NCBI RefSeq assembly: GCF_016598575.1
Contig: NZ_CP066801.1
Span: 4,316,001-4,380,000, forward strand
Origin: Streptomyces sp. HSG2
GTDB lineage: Bacteria > Actinomycetota > Actinomycetes > Streptomycetales > Streptomycetaceae
DNA: 64,000 nt
Direction of reading: 5' to 3'
Positions 16,177 through 24,538 of this stretch are shown one piece after another. Numbering within the stretch: the stretch's first letter is position 1; each line of letters begins with the position of its first letter. The position numbers and the translations under genes were made by a program. The notes under the pieces were generated by a model. It worked only from the letters and a program-made list of their open reading frames with translations, was not told the origin of the DNA and searched no databases.

Positions 16177-19100
16177 TGGTCGTCGCCCTCCAGATCGCCT
16201 TCGAGCTCCAGATAGGTGGCGCGGAGCCGATCCAGCGTCTCCGCGTCCGGCTCGGCCCACAGACCCCGGTCCGCGGCCTCCAACAGCCGCTCCGTGATCC
16301 CGCGTAGAGCCCAGGGGTTGGACGCCTTCATGAAGTCCCGGTTCTCCGGGGCGAAGACGTACTCGGCGCTGAGCCTCTCGTACATCCAGTCGTCGACGAC
16401 GCCGGCCGTCGCGTCGTAGCCGAAGAGGTAGTCCACCGTCGCCGCCATCTCGAAGGCACCCTTGTAGCCGTGCCGGCGCATGGCGCCCATCCACCGGGGG
16501 TTGACCACCCGCGCGCGGAAGACCCGGTGGGTCTCCTCCCCGAGCGTGCGGGTCCGCACCTGGTCAGGGGTGGCCGAGTCGCCGACGTAGGCCTCCGGCG
16601 AGGCGCCCGTGAGGTGCCGGACCATGGCGACCATGCCGCCGTGGTACTGGAAGTAGTCGTCGGCGTCGGCGATGTCGTGCTCGCGGGTGTCGACGTTCTT
16701 CGCGGCCACCGCGATCCGCCGGAAGGCCGTCTCCATGTCCCCCCGCGCCGCGCGCCCGTCGAGCCCCCGACCGTAGGCGTAGCCCCCCCACACCGCGTAC
16801 ACCTCGGCCAGGTCGGCGTCGCTGCGCCAGTTCCGGGCGTCGATCAACGGCAGCAGCCCCGCCCCGTAGGCGCCCGGCTTGGAGCCGAAGACCCGGGCCG
16901 TGGCGCGCCGGCGGTCGCCGTGGGCGGCGGTGTCCTCCTCCACGTGCGCCCGGACGAAGTTCGTCTCTACGGGCTCATCCAACTCGGCCACGGCCCGGAC
17001 CGCGTCGTCGATCAACGCCACCACGTGAGGGAAGGCGTCCCGGAAGAAGCCGGAGATCCGGACCGTCACGTCGACCCGCGGCCGGCCCAGCTCCTCCGGG
17101 GCGACGATCTCGAAACCCGTCACCCGTCGGGAGGCGTCGTCCCACACGGGACGGCATCCCAGCAGCGCCAGGATCTCGGCGATGTCGTCGCCCTGGGTGC
17201 GCATCGCGGAGGTGCCCCAGACCGTCAGGCCCACGGAGCGCGGGTAGGAGCCGTTGTCCCGGAGATACCGTTCCACCAGCGAGTCCGCCAACGCCTGGCC
17301 CACCTCCCAGCTCAGCCGGGAGGGGATCGCCTTGGGATCCACCGAGTAGAAGTTGCGTCCGGTCGGCAGCACGTTGACCAGACCGCGCGTCGGCGACCCC
17401 GAGGGCCCGGCGGGGACGTAGCCGCCCTCCAGGGCCCGCAGGATATTCCCGATCTCGTCCGTGGTGCGCTCCAGCCTCGGCACCACCTCCCGGCACGCGA
17501 ACTCCAACACCGCGACGGCGGCGGGAAGCTCGACGCCCAGCACCTCACGGACGAGGGCGGGCACCGTCGCGGCGTCCCACCCGCGTTCCTCCATCCCCTC
17601 CGCCATCCGCCGGCACAGCGTCTCCAGCAGATCGACGACGTCCGAGGCGGTCCGCGACGGCCCGGCCACCAGATCGCCGAGGCCGGCCGCCGGACGCGCG
17701 GGCGCGCCCGGCTCGGCCAGCAGCTCCTTCTCCACCAGACCGAAGTGCGCCGCCAGCGCCGCCCGCAGACCGGGCAGGGCGTCTGCGCGCCCGCCCCACA
17801 CCTGCGATGCGCGCAGGACCGCCAGCACCAGGTTGACCCGGGGCGCGCCGACCGGGCCGCCGCCCAGCACATGGAGGCCGTCGCGGATCTGCACGTCCTT
17901 GATCTCGCAGAGGTAGCCGTCGATGTGCATCACGAACTCGTCGAAGGCATCGTCGTCGGGCTGCTCGTCGACGTGGAGATCGTGGTGGAGTTCGGCGGCC
18001 TTGACCAGGGTCCAGATCTGCGCGCGGACCGCCGGTGCCTTGGCCGGGTCCAGGTCTCCGACGAGGGCGTACTCGTCGAGGAGCTGCTCCAGCTTGGCCA
18101 GGTCCCCGTAGGTGTCGGCGCGGGCCATCGGCGGTACCAGGTGGTCGACGACCGTGGCGTGACCGCGGCGCTTGGCCTGGGTGCCCTCCCCGGGATCGTT
18201 GACGATGAACGGGTAGACCAGAGGCAGGTCTCCCAGGACGGCGTCCGGGGCGCACCCGGCGCTCAGCCCCAACCCCTTGCCCGGCAGCCACTCCATCGTG
18301 CCGTGCTTGCCCATGTGCACGACGGCGTCGACGCCGAAGCCGTCTTCCAGCCAACGGTATGCGGCCATGTAGTGATGGGAGGGCGGCATGTCGGGGTCGT
18401 GGTAGATGGCGATGGGGTTCTCGCCGAAGCCACGCGGCGGCTGGATCATCACCACGACGTTCCCGAACCGCAGGGCGGCGAGCACGATGTCGTCGCCGTC
18501 CACGTAGAGGGAGCCGGGAGGTTCGCCCCAGGCCCGCACCATGGACTCCCGCAGGTCGGGGTCGAGCCGGTCGAACCAGGCCGTGTAGTCGGCGAGCGGC
18601 ACCCGGGCGGGCGCGGCGGCCAACTGCGCCTCCGTCAGCCACTCCAGGTCGTGGCCACCGGCCTCGATCAGTCGGTGGATCAGCTCGTCACCGCCGGCCG
18701 GGTAGTCGGAGAGCGTGTAGCCGGCCTCGCGCAGCGCGTCCAGGACCCGGACCGCGGATGCCGGCGTGTCCAGCCCCACGGCGTTGCCGACCCGGGAGTG
18801 CTTGGTCGGATACGCCGTGAAGACCAGCGCGAGCCTCTTGTCGACGTTCGGCTTGTGCCGCAGGGCGGCGTGCCGCACGGCGATCCCGGCGACACGGGAG
18901 GCGCGTTCGGGGTCGGCGACGTAGACCGGGACGTCGTCCGGTCCCGGCTCCTTGAAGGAGAAGGGAACCGTGACCAGCCGTCCGTCGAACTCCGGGATCG
19001 CGACCTGCATCGCCGCGTCCATCGGGGACAGCGCGGCGTCGGACTCCCGCCAGGCGGCGCGGGACGAGGTCAGGCACAGTCCCTGGAGCACCGGGACGTC

Positions 19101-19871
19101 CAGGTCGGCCAACGCCCCGACGTCCCACGCCTCCTCGTCGTCCGGCGTGTCCCGCGCGGCGGCGCCGCTCACCACCGGGTCCCGGCCGCCCGCCGAGGCC
19201 GACGCGGCGTGGGCACCGCCCGCCGCGAGCACCGTCGCGACCAACGCGTCGGCCCGCCCCAGGATCTCGTACAGCCCCGGCTCCGCCCCCCGCAGCGAAC
19301 CGCAGAAGACGGGAAGGGCGTTGGCCCCGCGTGCCTCGATCGCGTCGCACAAGGTGTCGACGAACGCGGTGTTGCCGCTCAGTTCGTGCGCGCGGTAGAA
19401 GAGCACCCCGACCGTCGGGCGCCCCGGGCGCGAGGCGCGGGAGCCGTGCACGCCGTACTCCGGCATCGAGCGGGGCGCCGCGAAGCCCTCGCCGGTCAGC
19501 AGTACGGTGTCGGACAGGAACCGGGCGAGCTGGGCCAGGTTGCCCGGGCCGCCCTCGACCAGGTACCGCAGGGCCTCCGCGACGACACCGGCCGGCACCG
19601 ACGACTCGGCCATCAGCTCGGCGTCCGGCACCGACTCGCCGCCGAGCAGCACCGTGGGGACGCCCGCCGCCCGCAGGGCGGCCAGACCGTCCTCCCAGGC
19701 GCGTCGCCCGCCCAGCAGCCGGACCACGGCGACGTCGGCCCCGGCCACCAGCCGCGGCAGCTCCTCGCGGACGTCCACGCGGGTCGGGTTGGCGATCCGG
19801 TACCCGGCGCCGGAGGCGCGAGCGGCCAACAGGTCGGTGTCGGCGGTGGACAACAACAACACAGTGCTCAT
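16173..19871 (-). CDS. cobN: Cobaltochelatase large subunit CobN
   Basis: CobN is the porphyrin-binding catalytic subunit of the ATP-dependent aerobic cobaltochelatase, related to magnesium chelatase subunit H. The 1232-residue protein is full length for the family (about 1200-1275). Recognisable stretches are VGVLFYRAHELSGNTAFVD, VYVADPERASRVAG, LVFTAYPTKHSRVGNAVGLDTPASAVRVL, AVVHMGKHGTMEWLPGKGLGLS near the centre and GRNFYSVDPKAIPSR toward the C-terminal half. The ATG (complement of 19869-19871) overlaps the cobQ stop as ATGA. It works with the fused ChlI-ChlD protein encoded next to it, which marks the late cobalt insertion route. Confidence 0.95.
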   Translation of the reverse strand: MSTVLLLSTADTDLLAARASGAGYRIANPTRVDVREELPRLVAGADVAVVRLLGGRRAWEDGLAALRAAGVPTVLLGGESVPDAELMAESSVPAGVVAEALRYLVEGGPGNLAQLARFLSDTVLLTGEGFAAPRSMPEYGVHGSRASRPGRPTVGVLFYRAHELSGNTAFVDTLCDAIEARGANALPVFCGSLRGAEPGLYEILGRADALVATVLAAGGAHAASASAGGRDPVVSGAAARDTPDDEEAWDVGALADLDVPVLQGLCLTSSRAAWRESDAALSPMDAAMQVAIPEFDGRLVTVPFSFKEPGPDDVPVYVADPERASRVAGIAVRHAALRHKPNVDKRLALVFTAYPTKHSRVGNAVGLDTPASAVRVLDALREAGYTLSDYPAGGDELIHRLIEAGGHDLEWLTEAQLAAAPARVPLADYTAWFDRLDPDLRESMVRAWGEPPGSLYVDGDDIVLAALRFGNVVVMIQPPRGFGENPIAIYHDPDMPPSHHYMAAYRWLEDGFGVDAVVHMGKHGTMEWLPGKGLGLSAGCAPDAVLGDLPLVYPFIVNDPGEGTQAKRRGHATVVDHLVPPMARADTYGDLAKLEQLLDEYALVGDLDPAKAPAVRAQIWTLVKAAELHHDLHVDEQPDDDAFDEFVMHIDGYLCEIKDVQIRDGLHVLGGGPVGAPRVNLVLAVLRASQVWGGRADALPGLRAALAAHFGLVEKELLAEPGAPARPAAGLGDLVAGPSRTASDVVDLLETLCRRMAEGMEERGWDAATVPALVREVLGVELPAAVAVLEFACREVVPRLERTTDEIGNILRALEGGYVPAGPSGSPTRGLVNVLPTGRNFYSVDPKAIPSRLSWEVGQALADSLVERYLRDNGSYPRSVGLTVWGTSAMRTQGDDIAEILALLGCRPVWDDASRRVTGFEIVAPEELGRPRVDVTVRISGFFRDAFPHVVALIDDAVRAVAELDEPVETNFVRAHVEEDTAAHGDRRRATARVFGSKPGAYGAGLLPLIDARNWRSDADLAEVYAVWGGYAYGRGLDGRAARGDMETAFRRIAVAAKNVDTREHDIADADDYFQYHGGMVAMVRHLTGASPEAYVGDSATPDQVRTRTLGEETHRVFRARVVNPRWMGAMRRHGYKGAFEMAATVDYLFGYDATAGVVDDWMYERLSAEYVFAPENRDFMKASNPWALRGITERLLEAADRGLWAEPDAETLDRLRATYLELEGDLEGDDQ

Positions 19872-21415
19872 GCGGGTGCTCCCGGTGGAATGAAGGGCAG
19901 TCCTTCGGGCGCGCCGGACTCGACGAGTCGCCACAGCGCGTCCGTGTCCGCGTGCTGTTCGATCAGATCGCCGAGTCGGTCGAGCTGCCGCTCGCGCAGT
20001 ACGGCGAAGGAGGTGTCCGGCGACGGCACGAAGCGGCGGCCCGTCGCGGCGGCCACCTCTCGCAGGAAGGCCCGGCGGAAGCCGTCGGACTCCAGGGCGC
20101 CGTGCCAGTGGGTTCCCCAGGTCCACCCGACCCGGCAGCCGTCCAGCGGCCGTCCCCGCTCGTCGGCGAGGAAGCCCTCGCCGCCGGTGACCTCGGCGAC
20201 GCCATGGTGGATCTCGTAGCCCTCGACGGCCTCCCCGAGGGCCCTGCCGGCCGGGCGCGCCAGGGTCTTCTCGGCCGCGAACCGCACGCGCACGGGCAGC
20301 ACGCCGAGTCCGTCGACGACACCCCTGCGGCTCTCGACCTCGTCCTCGACGCGTTCGGCGAGGATTTGGTACCCGCCACAGATCCCCAGCACCGGTCGGC
20401 CGTCGGCCACCCTGCGGAGCAGGGCCTCGGCCAGACCGCGCTCCCGGAGCCAGTCGAGCGCCCCGACGGTTCCCCGCGTTCCCGGCAGAACCACCAGGTC
20501 GGCGTCGGCCAGCTCCTCGGGCCGGTCCACGAACCGGACCAGGACACCGGGTTCGGCGGCGAGGGCGTCGACGTCCGTGAAATTGGACATCAACGGGACG
20601 GCGCAGACGGCGACCCGCAGCACGTCCTCCCCGAGCGGGGCGGCGACCGCCGACTCGCGGACCGCGCCGCGCGGCGAGACTCGCAGTCCGTCCTCCTCGT
20701 CGATGCCCAGCCCGCGGCGGTGGGGCAGCACCCCGTAGGTCGGTCGCCCGGTCAGACCGAGGAGCATGTCCGTGCCCGGACGCAGCAGGGAGGCGTCACC
20801 TCGGAACTTGTTGATCACGAAACCGGCCACGAGCGCCTGGTCCTGCGGCGACAGCAGGGCGAGCGTGCCGTGGAAGGCCGCGAACACCCCGCCCCGGTCG
20901 ATGTCGCCCACGACCACCACCGGGAGCCCGGCCCCCCGGGCGACCGCCATGTTCACGATGTCGGTACGGCGCAGGTTGATCTCCGCCGGGCTCCCGGCGC
21001 CTTCGCAGATCACCGCGTCGTGGGTGCTTCGCAACTCGGTCAGGCAGCCCAGGACCGTGTCGAGCAGTCTCCGCCGGCTCCCGCCGTGATAGTCGCGCGC
21101 GCTCATCTCGCCGATCGGTCTGCCCAGCAGCACGACCTGGCTTCGACTCTCCCCGCCGGGCTTGAGGAGCACCGGGTTCATCAGCGCCGTGGGTTCCACC
21201 CGGCAGGCCTGCGCCTGCATCGCCTGGGCGCGCCCGATCTCGGCGCCCTCGCGGGTCACGAAGGAGTTGAGCGACATGTTCTGCGCCTTGAACGGCGCGA
21301 CCTTGACGCCCTGACGCGCCAGCCAGCGGCAGATGCCCGCCGTGACGACGCTCTTGCCGGCGTCGGACGTGGTGCCGGCGACCAGCAGTCCGCCGCCGCT
21401 CCCGCGTGCCCTCAC
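19868..21415 (-). CDS. cobQ: Cobyric acid synthase CobQ/CbiP
   Basis: CobQ amidates side chains b, d, e and g of adenosylcobyrinate a,c-diamide using glutamine and ATP. The 515-residue protein has the N-terminal P-loop-like LLVAGTTSDAGKSVVTAGICRWL near 9-31, VAPFKAQNMSLNS, VICEGAGSPAEINLR and VVVGDIDRGGVFAAFHG. The C-terminal glutamine amidotransferase domain has LVVLPGTRGTVGALDWLR, the nucleophile Cys in VLGICGGYQIL and GYEIHHG. The GTG start (complement of 21413-21415) overlaps the cbiB stop as GTGA. Length is typical (about 490-520). Confidence 0.95.
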   Translation of the reverse strand: MRARGSGGGLLVAGTTSDAGKSVVTAGICRWLARQGVKVAPFKAQNMSLNSFVTREGAEIGRAQAMQAQACRVEPTALMNPVLLKPGGESRSQVVLLGRPIGEMSARDYHGGSRRRLLDTVLGCLTELRSTHDAVICEGAGSPAEINLRRTDIVNMAVARGAGLPVVVVGDIDRGGVFAAFHGTLALLSPQDQALVAGFVINKFRGDASLLRPGTDMLLGLTGRPTYGVLPHRRGLGIDEEDGLRVSPRGAVRESAVAAPLGEDVLRVAVCAVPLMSNFTDVDALAAEPGVLVRFVDRPEELADADLVVLPGTRGTVGALDWLRERGLAEALLRRVADGRPVLGICGGYQILAERVEDEVESRRGVVDGLGVLPVRVRFAAEKTLARPAGRALGEAVEGYEIHHGVAEVTGGEGFLADERGRPLDGCRVGWTWGTHWHGALESDGFRRAFLREVAAATGRRFVPSPDTSFAVLRERQLDRLGDLIEQHADTDALWRLVESGAPEGLPFIPPGAPA

Positions 21416-22371
21416 GACCTCGCCCCTCTCGCGCCCGCGCGGACGGCCATCCGTCGGGCGACCACGCACACGGCCAAGGCCGTCAATCCCACGCGCCGGG
21501 ACAGGCGCACCGCCCGGTCGATGTCCGCGATCCGGACCGCGCGCCCCGCCGACCCGTTGAGCACGGGCCGGTGCTCCACTCGTCCGGCGTAGGACAGCGT
21601 GCCTCCCAGCCGCAGCCCGAGGGCTCCGGCGAAGGCCGCCTCCACGGGGCCCGCGTTGGGGCTGGGGTGGAGCGCCGCGTCCGCGTGCCAGGCCCGGGCC
21701 GCGCCTTCGGGGTCGTCGCCGGCCACGACGGCCAGGGCGGCCGTGAGTCGCGCCCCCGGGTAGCCCGCCAGGTCGTCCAGACGGGCGGCGGCCCAACCGA
21801 AGCGCCGGTATCGAGGCGACCGGTGGCCGACCATGGCGTCGAGGGTGTTGACGGCCCGGAAACCGAGCAGCCCGGGTACGCCGAGCGTCGCCCCCCACAC
21901 CAGGGCGCCGACCACCGCGTCGGAGGTGTTCTCGGCGACGGACTCGACGACCGCACGGGCGATTCCCTCGGCGTCCAGGGCCCGGGGGTCCCGTCCGCAC
22001 AGGCGCGGAAGGAGTTCCCGGGCCTGTGCGAGGTCTCCCTCGTCCAGAGCCCGGCCAACCGCCCGTGCTTCCCGCCCCAGCGAGGTCCCGCCGACGACGG
22101 ACCAGGTGGCGGCGGCGGTCAGGGCGACGGACAGGGGGGTGGAAGTACGTCCGGCTCGCGCGAGTGCCGTGCCGAGCGCCGCGACCCCACCGACGCACAC
22201 GGCGACGTGCGCGACCCCGGCCCCGCGGTGGTCGCGCCAGAGCGCGCGCTCCACACGCCCGGCGGCCCGGCCGAACAGGGCGACCGGGTGGCCGCGGCGT
22301 GGGTCGCCGAAGAGGCGGTCGCAGAGCAGGCCGGTGGCGGCGCCGTACGCGAAGACGCGTTCGGCTCCCAC
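21412..22371 (-). CDS. cbiB: Adenosylcobinamide-phosphate synthase CbiB/CobD
   Basis: CbiB is an integral membrane enzyme joining aminopropanol (phosphate) to adenosylcobyric acid. Conserved blocks are CDRLFGDPRRGHPVALFGRA near the start, GIARAVVESVAENTSDAVVGAL in the middle, NTLDAMVGHRSPRYRRFGWAAARLDD and a C-terminal HPSPNAGPVEAAFAGALGLRLGG. I used the GTG at 22371 (MGAERVFAYGAA in translation, 319 residues), which matches family length. The frame is open upstream to another GTG at 22464 that would add a low-complexity Pro/Ala-rich leader. It is the first gene of the operon, downstream of the cobalamin riboswitch. Its enzyme acts near the end of the pathway. Confidence 0.9.
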   Translation of the reverse strand: MGAERVFAYGAATGLLCDRLFGDPRRGHPVALFGRAAGRVERALWRDHRGAGVAHVAVCVGGVAALGTALARAGRTSTPLSVALTAAATWSVVGGTSLGREARAVGRALDEGDLAQARELLPRLCGRDPRALDAEGIARAVVESVAENTSDAVVGALVWGATLGVPGLLGFRAVNTLDAMVGHRSPRYRRFGWAAARLDDLAGYPGARLTAALAVVAGDDPEGAARAWHADAALHPSPNAGPVEAAFAGALGLRLGGTLSYAGRVEHRPVLNGSAGRAVRIADIDRAVRLSRRVGLTALAVCVVARRMAVRAGARGARS

Positions 22372-22375
22372 GGGT

Positions 22376-22435
22376 TCAGCCGATGGGAGGGAGGTGGGGG
22401 GTGGTGCTGGGGGGGCCGGATGGGCAGCCGCGCAT
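22376..22435 (-). CDS. Possible 19-codon leader ORF between cobalamin riboswitch and cbiB
   Basis: The ATG at 22435-22433 opens a short frame MRGCPSGPPSTTPHLPPIG ending at TGA 22378-22376. A Shine-Dalgarno-like GTGAGGAC lies about 8 bases upstream. The stop is only 4 bases before the likely cbiB GTG start at 22371, an arrangement that could couple translation of cbiB to this leader. The peptide is Pro-rich and has no recognisable family. It may be fortuitous because the region is C-rich; comparison with other Streptomyces leaders is needed to decide. Confidence 0.3.
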   Translation of the reverse strand: MRGCPSGPPSTTPHLPPIG

Positions 22436-22480
22436 GGCGTTGTGTCCTCACTCAGGGTGTCCACGCCCTGGATCGACGAG

Positions 22481-22575
22481 ACCGGCGGCGAGAGTTCCTG
22501 GCTCCCGGGGACACACCCCGGTCACAGTGGCGGGACCGCGCCGGATTCGCACCGGCTTCCTCTCCTGCCGCCGTA
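22481..22575 (-). promoter_or_regulatory. Cobalamin (adenosylcobalamin) riboswitch core
   Basis: Read on the minus strand, this leader contains the cobalamin riboswitch core: GGAAGCCGGTGCGAATCCGG, then GCGGTCCCGCCACTGTGACC, then the B12 box GAGCCAGGAACTCTC (complement of 22491-22505). CGGCGG upstream and CGCCGCCG downstream can pair to close the core. It lies 110-200 bases before cbiB, the first gene of the 13-gene cobalamin operon, so high adenosylcobalamin would be expected to switch the operon off, as is known for the class. Sequence 5' of the core to about 22610 may hold the outer helix. Confidence 0.93.
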
Positions 22576-22749
22576 CTGGCCCGGGAAGTCCACCACGGGC
22601 CGCGAACGGTCGTCAACCCGCCGTTGACCTGCGGCGGGGGAGTGTGCGAAGCCCCACATCCGGGGCGCGCGAACGCCGAAGGGGTGCGGGACGTGGTGGT
22701 GTGTCCCGCACCCGGTCGCTCCGTGTCCGGTCGAACGACCGGCCGGTGG

Positions 22750-22971
22750 TCAGGCGACGATCAGGTAGATCCCGTAGGCCACCGCGCCCGCGCACGCGGC
22801 GAAGCAGGCGTAGGCGCCGGCGAGGGACAGGGCCGTGCCTGCCCCCTGGGTGGTGGCGCGTTCGCGCCGCGCCAGGCCGGCGATGCCGAGGGTGAAGAGG
22901 CCCACCAGGGCCACCGTGGCCACCAGGCTGACTCCGAAGACGGAGCCGAGGGCCGCCCAGTCGATCTTCAT
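22750..22971 (-). CDS. Small membrane protein following the phosphate transporter
   Basis: This 73-residue protein has two predicted transmembrane helices: residues about 10-33 (VFGVSLVATVALVGLFTLGIAGLA) and about 47-72, with a basic RRER loop between. It starts at the ATG complement of 22969-22971, preceded by GAGAGCAGC. It follows pit by 14 bases on the same strand and is almost certainly cotranscribed. A small two-helix protein next to the Pit transporter is a recurrent arrangement in Streptomyces (from memory). Its function is unknown; a role as accessory subunit of the transporter is inference from position only. Confidence 0.75.
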   Translation of the reverse strand: MKIDWAALGSVFGVSLVATVALVGLFTLGIAGLARRERATTQGAGTALSLAGAYACFAACAGAVAYGIYLIVA

Positions 22972-22985
22972 GCTGCTCTCCTGCG

Positions 22986-24230
22986 CTAGCGGACGGCGGT
23001 GGCCGAGGCGCTCTCGACCTCGGGTGAGGCGGTCGGGCTCGGGATGGTGACCCCGTGGTCGCCGGCGACGGTGGGCGGCGGGACGACGGCGGCCATGGCG
23101 TTGGTCACCACGTCCGGCTCGACGGCGGTGTGCTCGTTGACATTCGTGTGGTCGACCACCTCGCGGCGGGAGATCCGCCAGATCGCGGCGCTGGAGACGA
23201 CCAGGAAGCCCGCGACGAGGGCGGTGCCCCAGGATCCGAACCCGGTGATCCACTCGGCGAGCGCGGCGACCAGCGCCGCCGCCGGCAGCGTCAGCCCCCA
23301 CGCCACGAACATGCGGGTCGCGGTGGACCATCGCACGACGCCGCCCTTGCGGCCCAGGCCCGCGCCCATCACGGCGCCGGAGACCGAGTGGGTGGTGGAG
23401 AGGGAGAAACCGAGGTGGGAGGAGGCCAGGATGACCGTCGCCGCGCTGGTCTGCGCGGTGAATCCCTGCTGCGGTTGGAGGTCGGTGAGGCCCCTGCCCA
23501 TCGTCCGGATGATGCGCCAGCCGCCCAGGTAGGTACCGAGGGCGATGGCGATGCCGGCGGAGAGGATGACCCACAGGGGCGGGTCGGAGTCGGGGGCCAG
23601 GGTGCCGCCAGCGACCAGGGCCAGCGTGATGATGCCCATCGTCTTCTGCGCGTCGTTCGTCCCGTGCGCCAGGGAGACCAGCCCGGCGGAGGCGATCTGG
23701 CCGGCGCGGTAGCCCTTCTCGGAGGCGCGGGTCTCGGCGGATCGGCGGCCCAGGCGGTAGATGAGCCGCGTGCCGATCAGAGCGGCGACACCGGCGACGA
23801 GCGGCGCGGCCAGGGCCGGGATGAGGACCTTGGTGACGAGCACGTCGCCGTGGACGGCTCCGACACCGGCCGAGGCGACCGTGGCACCGATCAGGCCGCC
23901 CATCAGGGCGTGGGAGGAACTGGAGGGGAGCCCGACCAACCAGGTGAGCAGGTTCCACAGGATCGCGCCGACCAGGGCGGCGAAGATGACCTCGGGTCGG
24001 ATGCCGGCCTCGTCGACGAGGCCCTTGGAGATGGTGTTGGCGACCTCGACCGAGAGGAAGGCGCCGACGAGGTTCAACACGGCGGACATGGCGACGGCGA
24101 CCTTGGGCCTGAGGGCGCCCGTGGAAATGGTCGTGGCCATCGCGTTGGCGGTGTCGTGGAAACCGTTCGTGAAATCGAACGCGAGTGCGGTTATCACCAC
24201 TATCGCGAGGATCAGCGAGAAGCTTTCCAT
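22986..24230 (-). CDS. pit: Inorganic phosphate transporter, PiT family
   Basis: PiT proteins are low-affinity metal-phosphate:proton symporters of the inner membrane. The 414-residue protein has the two inverted PD001131-type signatures of the family: FDFTNGFHDTANAMATTISTGAL near 19-41 and SLAHGTNDAQKTMGIITLAL near 186-205. About ten hydrophobic helices are visible and the C-terminal 60 residues are a soluble tail rich in Val, Pro and Thr. The gene has a tandem GTTCACC repeat 52-69 bases upstream, suggesting PhoP control. It appears equivalent to the S. coelicolor gene pitH2 (from memory SCO1845), which also lies beside the cobalamin genes. Confidence 0.92.
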   Translation of the reverse strand: MESFSLILAIVVITALAFDFTNGFHDTANAMATTISTGALRPKVAVAMSAVLNLVGAFLSVEVANTISKGLVDEAGIRPEVIFAALVGAILWNLLTWLVGLPSSSSHALMGGLIGATVASAGVGAVHGDVLVTKVLIPALAAPLVAGVAALIGTRLIYRLGRRSAETRASEKGYRAGQIASAGLVSLAHGTNDAQKTMGIITLALVAGGTLAPDSDPPLWVILSAGIAIALGTYLGGWRIIRTMGRGLTDLQPQQGFTAQTSAATVILASSHLGFSLSTTHSVSGAVMGAGLGRKGGVVRWSTATRMFVAWGLTLPAAALVAALAEWITGFGSWGTALVAGFLVVSSAAIWRISRREVVDHTNVNEHTAVEPDVVTNAMAAVVPPPTVAGDHGVTIPSPTASPEVESASATAVR

Positions 24231-24538
24231 TTACCCAGGCAATCGTTCGAGGTCGTTGGCCGGATGAACGTAGGTAACCTGGGTGAACGGAAGGTGAACT
24301 GATGGGGGTTTCGCGGTGTCCTGCGGCGGGGTTCCGGCCACCGCTCGCGTCGCGCCCGGGGCGGCACCCCCTCCCGGCCCCTCCGACCCCCCGGAATTCC
24401 GGGGTCGCCGCCGTCGGCCACCCCCGATCCCCGGCCATTCGGGGAACCCCGGGAGACGCTCGTCACCCCTCGCGCGCCGCCCCGCTTCGGCGTACGGTCG
24501 CGTCGGCGGGGCGCGCGGGTCGCCCCCGAGGAGGCGCG
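24231..24538. other. Divergent spacer between pit and class II aldolase
   Basis: This 308-bp spacer separates the divergent pit and aldolase genes. It holds the PHO box near its left end. The rest is a GC-rich stretch with several CCCC and GGGG runs and no frame with good codon bias that reaches a start with a ribosome-binding site. An ATG at 24302 is in frame with the aldolase but gives a Pro/Arg-rich extension without family similarity, so I do not use it. Confidence 0.4.
24273..24299 (-). promoter_or_regulatory. PHO box (PhoP operator) upstream of pit
   Basis: Two exact copies of GTTCACC (complement of 24293-24299 and 24282-24288) are spaced by 11 bases, which is the direct-repeat unit length of Streptomyces PhoP operators. 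A degenerate third unit (GGTTACC, complement of 24273-24279) follows. The site is 43-69 bases before the pit ATG. No other gene start reads in this direction nearby. This supports phosphate-dependent control by PhoR-PhoP. Confidence 0.75.

Noticed and set aside
16470..20219. 1249-codon plus-strand open frame antisense to cobN
   Set aside because: Its translation is compositionally biased with no domain; cobN on the other strand is a full-length recognised protein.
22372..22464. N-terminal extension of CbiB from the GTG at 22464
   Set aside because: The added residues are Pro/Ala-rich without family similarity and the site has no Shine-Dalgarno; kept only as an alternative.
24302..24538. N-terminal extension of the class II aldolase from ATG 24302
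   Set aside because: Pro/Arg-rich and unlike the family, while the GTG at 24539 has a strong GAGGAGG site.
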